A stretch of DNA of 11,354 nucleotides from positions 1-11,354 of the forward strand of contig BTUC01000237.1 in NCBI GenBank assembly GCA_045863575.1, given 5' to 3'. Under the pieces are notes generated by a model. The model did no database searches and was not told the origin of the DNA. It worked only from the letters and a program-made list of their open reading frames with translations. The translations under genes and the position numbers were made by a program. This DNA is from JAAXZI01 sp045863575. GTDB taxonomy: Bacteria > Planctomycetota > Phycisphaerae > UBA1845 > PWPN01. The first letter of the stretch is position 1. Every line of letters begins with the position of its first letter. This document shows, piece after piece, positions 5,953-11,354 of the stretch.

Positions 5953-8337
5953 TCACGGCTTCGGCGAATAACCAAGCAGTCGCAACGAGTTGAGGATCAC
6001 CAGCAATGTGCTTCCCTCATGGACAAACACCGCCGGGCCGATGCCAGTCAGGCCGGTGACGGCCGCTAACAGCAGCAGGCCAACGATGCCCAGCGAAGCG
6101 TAGAGATTCTGTTGAATGATCGCCTTGGCCCTTCGTGACAATGCGACCGCGAAGGGCAATCTGGCCAGGTCATCTGCCATCAGGGCCACGTCCGCTGTCT
6201 CCAGGGCGGCGGCGGTGCCGGCTCCGCCCATCGCGATGCCGACCGTGGCGTTGGCCAATGCCGGGGCATCATTAACACCGTCTCCTACCATTCCGACAGA
6301 GCCATGAGTACGCAGCAACTCCTTCAGAACCGCCACCTTGTCCTCGGGCAGAAGTTCAGCGTGGACTTCATCAACCCCAACCTCCCGACCAACGGCTTCT
6401 CCCACCCCCTGATTGTCGCCGGTCAACATCACCAGCGGATTTAGCCCAAGCTCTCTGAGTTGGTTAAGGACCGACTGGACCCCCGGCCGGGGCGGGTCGG
6501 CCAGTCCGAGGACGCCCAACCATCGCTGGCCATGACGGGTCACCATGATGCTTCGACCCCGGCTTTGGAGTTCCGCAACCGCCGTCCGTATTTCTGGGGG
6601 AATCGAAACTGGCGATTCCTCCCACATCTTCAGGCTACCGATCTCGACCATATCCCCGTCCACCCGCGAGCGGACGCCGCGCGCGGTCACGCTTTCGAGA
6701 TCGCCCGCTTCTGGAGGATCGAGCTTTGCCGCTTCCGCTCGGCGTGCGACGGCCTGAGCCAGCGGGTGCTGGCTTTTGCGCTCCACCGATGCCGTAACCC
6801 CAAGCAGATCGTCCTGCGTCACGCCGTTGGCGGGGATGATGTCGGTCACCTCCGGCCTCCCAGCCGTGAGCGTACCCGTCTTGTCGAATGCCAACGCGCG
6901 GAGCGTGCCCAGACTCTCCAGGTGCATGCCGCCCTTGATGAGGACGCCATTGCGGGCTGCCTGGGCTATCCCCGCGAGCACGGCCGAGGGCGTGCCCAGA
7001 GCTAGCGCGCAGGGTGATGCGGCCACCAATAGGGTCATGCCGCGATAGAAGCTCGTACTCCAGCCCCAGAAGCCCACCAGTGGTGGCACGACGATCAGGA
7101 ACACATCGAGTACGAGCACCGCCGGCACAAAGATTCTCTCGAATCGCTCGGTGAACTGCTGGGTGGGTGCCTTTTGCGTCTGGGCCTCCTCGACCAGCCG
7201 AATGACTCGGTCCAGCGTGCGGTCTCCAACTGCGCGCGTAGTCTCGATTTCCAGACTTCCCTCACCATTGATGGTTCCGGCGAACACCTCTTCGCCGGGC
7301 GATTTCTCCACAGGGGCGGACTCGCCGGTAATGGGCGCTTGGTTAACCGCAGACCGTCCCGAGGCCACCTTCCCGTCCACCGGAATCCGTTCCGCCGGAC
7401 GGACCAGCACAACCTCTCCGGCTCGGACCTCCTCGATCTTGAGTTCCACCTCACGTCCATCGCGCAAGACTCTTGCGACGGGCGGGGCCAACTCCTGCAA
7501 GGATCGAATTGCCCCCCGAGCCCGGCCCAGTGCATAGTGCTCCAGCGCATGGGCCAGTGAGAACAAGAAAAGCAGGAAAGCGCCTTCCGCCCACGCGCCG
7601 AGAACCGCAGCCCCAATCGCGGCCAGCAGCATCAGGAGGTCGATATCAGGGACAAAGCGGCCTCTTCGGAGGGTGCCCGCTGCATGGCGAACCAGATCGA
7701 AAGCCCCGAACGTGTATGATGCAAGATAGAGGAGAATAACGGGAACGTGAGGAAGCGGTGTCCAGCGGTCTGCGGACCAAGCCAGCACCATCAGCGTACC
7801 CGCGACAAGGCTCCAGGCCAGTTCCCTATTGCGCGCATACCAGCGCTCTGCTTTTTCTCTGATGGCCTCCTCGAACTCCCCGACCGTCGGCCGCGCTCTT
7901 GCCGCATAGCCCATGTCCCGCAGGTTTTCTTCGATTGCCTCCACATCGATGCGCGCTTTCTCAAACTCAACTCCTACCCGCTGGGCTGCGAGGTTGACCG
8001 ATGCTCCCAGCACCCCGTCAATCCCCCGCAGGCCGGCCTCAATTCTTCTGGCCGCATCCTCTCCTTCGATGGCGTGGATTGACAGCACCGCATGGCCAAA
8101 TCGCTCTGTGAGCCTGGCCCCGGCCGCCTTCGCCAGCCGCTCTACCTGCGCCAGCGAGACGAGGGCCGGATCGAAGTGGAGGCAGAGCGTGGGGGTGCCG
8201 CCGTCTTCGACGACATGCACATTGCCTACGCCGCGTTCCCCGCCCAGCAGCAGCCGAAGTCGGTTCACACAGGCGTCCTGAGCGTCCGGGACCTCCGGAA
8301 GCAGGATGGGCAGATCGATGCGGGTGGTCTGGGTCAA
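5953..8337 (-). CDS. P1B-4-type heavy-metal-transporting ATPase (Co/Zn/Fe/Ni class)
   Basis: This 794-residue P-type ATPase exports a divalent metal across the inner membrane. Visible motifs are TGES (337-340, actuator), SPC in TM4 (441-443), DKTGT (485-489, phosphorylated Asp 485), SQHP (522-525, nucleotide domain), GDGVND (685-690) and HEGST in the last membrane region (773-777). SPC together with HEG[GS]T is the signature of subgroup P1B-4 (CoaT, PfeT/CtpD-like). Residues about 5-75 and 82-146 look like two ferredoxin-fold HMA domains that lack CxxC, so classic soft-metal binding there is absent. No ATG fits: the ORF opens at a TGA (8356-8358), and the TTG at 8337 has AGGT 7 nt upstream, so TTG is the likely start. 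The gene follows the preceding small gene by 18 bp and is probably cotranscribed with it. Subgroup is firm; the exact metal is open. Confidence 0.95.
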   Translation of the reverse strand: MTQTTRIDLPILLPEVPDAQDACVNRLRLLLGGERGVGNVHVVEDGGTPTLCLHFDPALVSLAQVERLAKAAGARLTERFGHAVLSIHAIEGEDAARRIEAGLRGIDGVLGASVNLAAQRVGVEFEKARIDVEAIEENLRDMGYAARARPTVGEFEEAIREKAERWYARNRELAWSLVAGTLMVLAWSADRWTPLPHVPVILLYLASYTFGAFDLVRHAAGTLRRGRFVPDIDLLMLLAAIGAAVLGAWAEGAFLLFLFSLAHALEHYALGRARGAIRSLQELAPPVARVLRDGREVELKIEEVRAGEVVLVRPAERIPVDGKVASGRSAVNQAPITGESAPVEKSPGEEVFAGTINGEGSLEIETTRAVGDRTLDRVIRLVEEAQTQKAPTQQFTERFERIFVPAVLVLDVFLIVVPPLVGFWGWSTSFYRGMTLLVAASPCALALGTPSAVLAGIAQAARNGVLIKGGMHLESLGTLRALAFDKTGTLTAGRPEVTDIIPANGVTQDDLLGVTASVERKSQHPLAQAVARRAEAAKLDPPEAGDLESVTARGVRSRVDGDMVEIGSLKMWEESPVSIPPEIRTAVAELQSRGRSIMVTRHGQRWLGVLGLADPPRPGVQSVLNQLRELGLNPLVMLTGDNQGVGEAVGREVGVDEVHAELLPEDKVAVLKELLRTHGSVGMVGDGVNDAPALANATVGIAMGGAGTAAALETADVALMADDLARLPFAVALSRRAKAIIQQNLYASLGIVGLLLLAAVTGLTGIGPAVFVHEGSTLLVILNSLRLLGYSPKP

Positions 8338-8355
8338 GATGGCACCTGTTCCGCT

Positions 8356-8814
8356 TCAGTCCTGGTGTTTCTGTGTGAGGTGGTAAACCACGCGCACGGT
8401 TGAACCCGGCGGCGGCACGCCGGCCAGCTTTGCCTTGAAGCTCGATCCGTGCCATCGCCGGATAGGAACGTCTCCAGGAGAGTGTCTTGTCGAGGTGCTT
8501 TGAAGCACCGTCCCCTCGGGGTCGATGACCATCACATCGACGTGACCGCGTATCATGCCGCTCGCGGACGGGTTGCGTCGGACCTGCCCATAGACGATCG
8601 TCTCGCCATCGTCCTGCCACACCCTCGGTGCAGGCATGTGCAGATTCTTAGGAACGGCGCGCTCGGTCCTGACCGTACCGTTCTCGACAAGATCCACGCG
8701 ATTGAGCATGCAACCCGCCTGGCCCAGTGCGCCCATACTACAGAACGCGCTGAACAGGCCCTTGGCAATTGCTCCCCGCAGGGATGGCCTCATAGTGTTC
8801 TTCTCGGCGCTCAT
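8356..8814 (-). CDS. Putative lipoprotein or exported beta-rich protein of unknown function
   Basis: This 152-residue protein has a positively charged N-terminus, a hydrophobic stretch (about residues 15-33) and ALGQAGC ending at Cys35. That is a weak lipobox, since Q stands where L is usual. The rest (60-150) has alternating hydrophobic stretches such as VRRNPSASGMIRGHVDVMVIDPEG and ends VRVVYHLTQKHQD, which suggests a small beta-sandwich on the periplasmic side. No family is recognised. The first ATG (8814) has AGGAG 11 nt upstream; a second in-frame ATG at 8793 would shorten the protein by 7 residues and also leaves a good signal segment. It sits 44 bp after the helical-protein gene and 18 bp before the P1B-4 ATPase, so it belongs to their transcription unit and may serve as a periplasmic metal-handling partner. 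Confidence 0.75.
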   Translation of the reverse strand: MSAEKNTMRPSLRGAIAKGLFSAFCSMGALGQAGCMLNRVDLVENGTVRTERAVPKNLHMPAPRVWQDDGETIVYGQVRRNPSASGMIRGHVDVMVIDPEGTVLQSTSTRHSPGDVPIRRWHGSSFKAKLAGVPPPGSTVRVVYHLTQKHQD

Positions 8815-8858
8815 AGTGTCCGATGCTCCTGCTCACTTCAGTCATTGGGGACACATTC

Positions 8859-9299
8859 TCATTGTTTCAATTCTGCGAGCAGCACTTCGGCTTCCGCGCG
8901 ATAATAGCTGGTAGCCGCCTTTTCCAGCGCTGGCAAGGTGCCTTGACGATGGCCTGCTTCCGCCTCGGCCTCCAGCGCCTTCATACGTTCCACATGCGCG
9001 GTGATGGCTGCCGACCGTGACGAGGCGTCCGACTTCACGCCGATTTCGCTCTCCATCAAGCGGCGAGACCACAGATAGCGTGTCTCCGGGTCAACGCTGA
9101 AGGTGCTGGCCTGCCTGACTCGCGCCAGCAGTTCATGCCAGTGCTGGGCTGCGGCAAGGCGCTTACGCTGTGGCGAGAGGGCCGGCTCCCGTCCCTGTCC
9201 CATTGTGGGGGCAAGACTGACGAGCGTAGCGACTGCGACCACTACTGATACGGCCAGTGCCGTGAACGCAGCCCGTCTCGATCGGTTGGATACGTTCAT
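8859..9299 (-). CDS. Small exported helical protein, possibly TolC-hairpin-like
   Basis: This 146-residue protein starts at the ATG at 9299, which has AAGGAG 7 nt upstream. A longer reading frame to 9404 has no such support and would put basic, His-rich sequence before the signal. Residues 10-33 form a signal peptide or anchor. The mature part (about 42-146) is almost entirely amphipathic helix, with ARVRQASTFSVDPETRYLWS (59-78), AAITAHVERMKALEAEAEAG (97-116) and SYYRAEAEVLLAELK (131-145). The A-x-x-Y-Y-R-A-E-A-E pattern recalls the periplasmic helices of TolC/CzcC-type outer-membrane factors, but it is far too short for a channel. I infer a small periplasmic partner of the metal-export genes around it. 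Function is unknown. Confidence 0.78.
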   Translation of the reverse strand: MNVSNRSRRAAFTALAVSVVVAVATLVSLAPTMGQGREPALSPQRKRLAAAQHWHELLARVRQASTFSVDPETRYLWSRRLMESEIGVKSDASSRSAAITAHVERMKALEAEAEAGHRQGTLPALEKAATSYYRAEAEVLLAELKQ

Positions 9300-9479
9300 G
9301 ATTCGTCTCCTTCTGTGCAGCCATATCGCTACATGTGCGTGGCTGCCGCAGATTGCGACATGCCGACGCGGATTGTGCCACATCGAGGCCGTGACAGCCG
9401 ACAATCCGGGACCCGCCGCACGTGTCGTTTCCGCCAGGTGGCGGAGGCTGGCATTGGAGACGGGCGGCTGACAAGGGTG
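9300..9479 (-). promoter_or_regulatory. Intergenic region with CAATC-type repeats upstream of the helical-protein gene
   Basis: This 180-bp gap separates the methyltransferase-like gene from the next gene. A 13-bp direct repeat, TGKCRCAATCYGC on the minus strand, occurs at 9348-9360 and 9368-9380, exactly 20 bp apart (two helical turns). The second copy forms an 8-bp inverted repeat (CGGATTGT/ACAATCCG) with 9401-9408. A TCCGCC/GGCGGA hairpin with 4-nt loop lies at 9430-9445, near the end of the upstream gene, but has no T-run. No convincing -35/-10 pair was found. The repeats may be a regulator-binding array for the ATPase operon; this is inference. Confidence 0.4.
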
Positions 9480-10109
9480 CTACCGCCCCGGCACCAGCCC
9501 ATGCTGAACGGCTTCACCGAATCCCTCTATCAGTGCCAGCAGGCCGATGATGCAGCCCGTCAGCCTCGCTCCACCCCTGCTCAGTGCTTCGCCCAACCGG
9601 AATTCACCACTCTGAAAACGCCCGATGGGCAAGAGTAGCGGAACACGCCCGGCATACTCGGCATGGGCCCCGCCATATCGCTCTGCGAGCCGAACCTCCT
9701 CCCACGCAATGGTAAGGGGATAAAACAGCAGGAAATACACGGTTGCGATCGCAAAGTTGCTGGCGTCGCGCAGGAGGAAGCAGAATCCGTAAACCAGAAA
9801 GACGGAGCCGAGATACAGTGGGTGACGACACAAAGAGTACACGCCGGTTGTTGCGAGCCTCTCCTTCTTGCGAATACTCCCGCAAGCCGCCAACCGGAGA
9901 CCAAGGCCCGCGAAAATGAAACAGAGCCCTAGAAAGACCCATCGGTTGGCTTCATGCAGATGGTAGGGCATCCGGCCCTGCCAGATTTCTGCTCCAACGC
10001 AGAACACGATCAAGGCAATGCCGACCTTCGTCCGGGCGGTCTTCATCACGATGATCCACTTCAACAGTTGAGGGTGCTTGTCTCTGAGAATCCGGTAATC
10101 AAGGCCCAT
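9480..10109 (-). CDS. Isoprenylcysteine carboxyl methyltransferase (ICMT)/PEMT-type integral membrane methyltransferase
   Basis: This 209-residue membrane protein has hydrophobic segments at about 28-41, 56-76, 98-113, 117-136 and 184-196. The family signature is visible: TTGVYSLCRHPLYLG (87-101), with the R-H-P used for S-adenosylmethionine/substrate binding in ICMT-type enzymes, then EE at 137-138 and RYGGAHAEYAGRVP (144-157). Such bacterial enzymes methylate small molecules, lipids or unknown substrates with S-adenosylmethionine; bacteria do not usually have the prenylated proteins of the eukaryotic enzyme. The ATG at 10109 follows AGGAG by 6 nt and is preferred over an upstream TTG at 10169. 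The gene lies 96 bp after the His-rich lipoprotein gene. ICMT-like genes are seen near metal-resistance genes elsewhere, but the substrate is unknown. Confidence 0.87.
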   Translation of the reverse strand: MGLDYRILRDKHPQLLKWIIVMKTARTKVGIALIVFCVGAEIWQGRMPYHLHEANRWVFLGLCFIFAGLGLRLAACGSIRKKERLATTGVYSLCRHPLYLGSVFLVYGFCFLLRDASNFAIATVYFLLFYPLTIAWEEVRLAERYGGAHAEYAGRVPLLLPIGRFQSGEFRLGEALSRGGARLTGCIIGLLALIEGFGEAVQHGLVPGR

Positions 10110-10205
10110 CCACGTCTCCTGCACACTGAAACGCGCAACTACCTCCGGTCGAAGCACACTGTTCTGCAAGACCGAGAGGATCGGAACACGCCTGCTCCGA
10201 TGGAC
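10110..10205 (-). other. Spacer with an inverted repeat after the His-rich lipoprotein gene
   Basis: A perfect ATCGGA/TCCGAT inverted repeat with a 10-nt loop lies at 10180-10201, five bases after the lipoprotein stop. It lacks a T-run, so it is at best a weak terminator. The octamer CAGTGTGC occurs twice on the minus strand (10121-10128 and 10154-10161). The AGGAG of the methyltransferase gene is at the left end. Confidence 0.3.
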
Positions 10206-10712
10206 TCAACGCTTCAAGGCCAGCGAGCCGAGGAGCTTCTGCCCCTGGTTCGTCTCGATCTCCACCCACACGGCAGCGCCCTCCGGCAGCGGCCCAGGGA
10301 CTTCGACCTCGGCGTGGTAGCCCTCGCCCTCGGGCGCGGCTTTGGCCTTGAGCGACCCCTTGGCGTCATCGACTCCGATCCACGCCCGGATTGCCGCCAA
10401 CTTGGCGCGCTCGCCCTTGACGGCCAGATCAATGTCCAACTCCTCACCCGGTGTCATCGTCCCGGAATAACTGGCCGCTACCTCGAACTCACCGACCTTC
10501 GTCGTGCCAAGATCGTGCTTCTCGCCGGCATGATGTTCGTGGCCGCCGGCCCCGGCACCGTGCTGATGCCCCTCGTGACTGCCCGCCTCGTGCCCATGTT
10601 CATCCTTCTGGGCCGCCGGGGCAGAGCCGCTCTTGGCTTGGTCCGCTTTCTTCTCACAGCCGAGCGTCATCGCCATCGTCAGAGCCAGGCTTGCCATCAG
10701 AACCTTCACCAT
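10206..10712 (-). CDS. His-rich metal-binding lipoprotein
   Basis: This 168-residue protein has a clear lipoprotein signal peptide ending M-T-L-G-C (Cys19) after a short hydrophobic core. Residues 39-66 hold nine His mixed with Gly, Glu and Ala (patterns such as HGHEAGSHEGHQHG), a flexible Zn/Ni/Co/Cu-binding tract. Residues about 72-166 look like a compact beta domain (KVGEFEVAASYSGTM, GYHAEVEVPGPLPEGAAVWV, KLLGSLALK). The ATG at 10712 has AAGGAG 8 nt upstream. The start lies inside the 3' end of the RND pump gene (59-bp overlap), so translation is probably coupled to the pump. It would act at the periplasmic face of the membrane as a metal buffer or chaperone for the pump. Lipoprotein and His tract are seen directly; metal binding is inferred. 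Confidence 0.88.
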   Translation of the reverse strand: MVKVLMASLALTMAMTLGCEKKADQAKSGSAPAAQKDEHGHEAGSHEGHQHGAGAGGHEHHAGEKHDLGTTKVGEFEVAASYSGTMTPGEELDIDLAVKGERAKLAAIRAWIGVDDAKGSLKAKAAPEGEGYHAEVEVPGPLPEGAAVWVEIETNQGQKLLGSLALKR

Positions 10713-11354
10713 CGTCAGAACTCCTTGTCACAACAGAATCGAATCTGGACCGAACCACATCGAGGATGCGGTCCACCTTGCCTGCCTTCCTTGTCTCGCC
10801 ACTTCGCACCCGGTGGCCGAAAATCAGCGAATAGCCAGCCGGAACCACGATCAGGTTCAGGGCGGTGGAACTGATCAATCCCCCCAGGACCACGACGGCC
10901 AGAGGTGCCAACAGTTCGCTCCCCGGCTCGCCAGCGGCCAACGCCAGCGGGATCAGCCCCAGTGCGGCGCACAGCGCGGTCATCAGGATCGGGACCAGCC
11001 GCTCCATCGAGCCCTGAACAATGGCTTCACCGAGGGGCTTGCCATCGACGGCCATCACATGCTGGTAATGGTTGACCAGCAGGATGCCATTGCGGACGGC
11101 GATGCCGAATAGCGTCACGAAGCCAACCATGCTCGCGATGGAGATGACCGGTGCCTCGTAGCGCTGCGATGACAGCCCCAGCAGCGCCATCGTGTTGGTC
11201 AGGAGGTTCGGGGACTCGGTGAGGTAGATGGCTGCAATCCCGCCGATGATCGCCAGTGGCAGGTTGACCATGACCAGTAACGCCGCCCGCATCGAGCCCG
11301 TCGAGAGCTGAAGCAACATGACCATGATGATGGCCACGCCGATGCTCGCCAGGT
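10654..11354 (-). CDS. HME-family RND metal efflux pump, C-terminal about 233 residues (second pump, cut by right edge)
   Basis: This is the C-terminal end of a second heavy-metal RND pump; its start lies beyond the right edge. Recognisable are the TM segment ALLVMVNLPLAIIGGIAAIYL, the family signature ASMVGFVTLFGIAVRNGILL followed by VNHYQHVM, and the closing helices MTALCAALGLIPLAL and LAVVVLGGLISSTALNLIVV. Compared with the usual layout, about 24 extra residues (ESPNLLTNTMALLGLSSQRY and following) lie between the first helix pair and the signature. The last 25 residues (from about VTRSS) are Asp/Ser/Gly-rich and are coded by DNA that also holds the ribosome-binding site and signal peptide of the lipoprotein gene (59-bp overlap). 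It cannot be compared with the pump at the left edge because different parts are visible. Confidence 0.93.
   Translation of the reverse strand, partial: LASIGVAIIMVMLLQLSTGSMRAALLVMVNLPLAIIGGIAAIYLTESPNLLTNTMALLGLSSQRYEAPVISIASMVGFVTLFGIAVRNGILLVNHYQHVMAVDGKPLGEAIVQGSMERLVPILMTALCAALGLIPLALAAGEPGSELLAPLAVVVLGGLISSTALNLIVVPAGYSLIFGHRVRSGETRKAGKVDRILDVVRSRFDSVVTRSSDDGEGSDGKPGSDDGDDARL

Noticed and set aside
9368..9384. Sigma54 promoter suggested by TGGCAC on the minus strand
   Set aside because: The GG to GC distance is 10 instead of 12 bp and no TTGC element follows.
9300..9404. Longer start for the small helical protein
   Set aside because: It would put 35 basic, His-rich residues before the signal peptide; the ATG at 9299 has a strong AAGGAG site.
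9430..9445. Hairpin TCCGCC/GGCGGA as intrinsic terminator
   Set aside because: There is no T-run in either direction, and such short GC stems are expected by chance here.
10110..10169. Upstream TTG start that would lengthen the methyltransferase-like protein by 20 residues
   Set aside because: The ATG at 10109 has a well-spaced AGGAG, while the TTG has none, and the extra residues add no family feature.
1..11354. Mobile element, tRNA, rRNA or CRISPR array
   Set aside because: No transposase or integrase frame, no terminal inverted repeats, no tRNA-like cloverleaf and no spaced repeat series was seen on either strand.

Overview
The window is a block of heavy-metal export genes, all read on the minus strand (right to left), from a GC-rich Gram-negative-type bacterium. 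The genes imply an outer membrane and periplasm: RND pumps, an RND adaptor and periplasmic lipoproteins. The Cys/His-repeat adaptor and the small Cys-rich exported protein before it resemble proteins I associate with Planctomycetota. That placement is inference, since no ribosomal or taxonomic marker is present.

Right part (11354 to 8859): the C-terminal third of one HME-type RND pump (CzcA/CusA-like) enters from the right edge. It overlaps by 59 bp the start of a His-rich lipoprotein, which is followed by an isoprenylcysteine-methyltransferase-type membrane protein. After a 180-bp gap carrying repeat motifs comes a small exported helical protein.

Middle part (8814 to 4052): a putative exported or lipid-anchored beta-type protein, a P1B-4 metal-transporting ATPase (SPC and HEGST motifs) begun by a TTG codon, a 224-bp purine-rich spacer, and a 558-residue exported protein. 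The last looks like a gluzincin peptidase with a degenerate zinc site joined to TPR-like helices.

Left part (3882 to 1): a good sigma70-type promoter with a perfect palindrome over the expected transcription start drives a Cys-rich exported protein, a hairpin-rich spacer, the periplasmic adaptor (czcB-like) with three DWC...CxxCH repeats, and the first 488 codons of a second RND pump (czcA-like), which leaves the window at the left edge.

Together the genes describe metal export at two membranes. The P1B-4 ATPase would move a divalent metal (Co/Zn/Fe/Ni class) from cytosol to periplasm. His-rich, Cys-rich and CxxCH-bearing proteins could hold metal there, and the two RND pumps would expel it. 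No outer-membrane channel and no recognised metal regulator lie inside the window. No rRNA, tRNA, CRISPR array, IS element or phage gene was seen.
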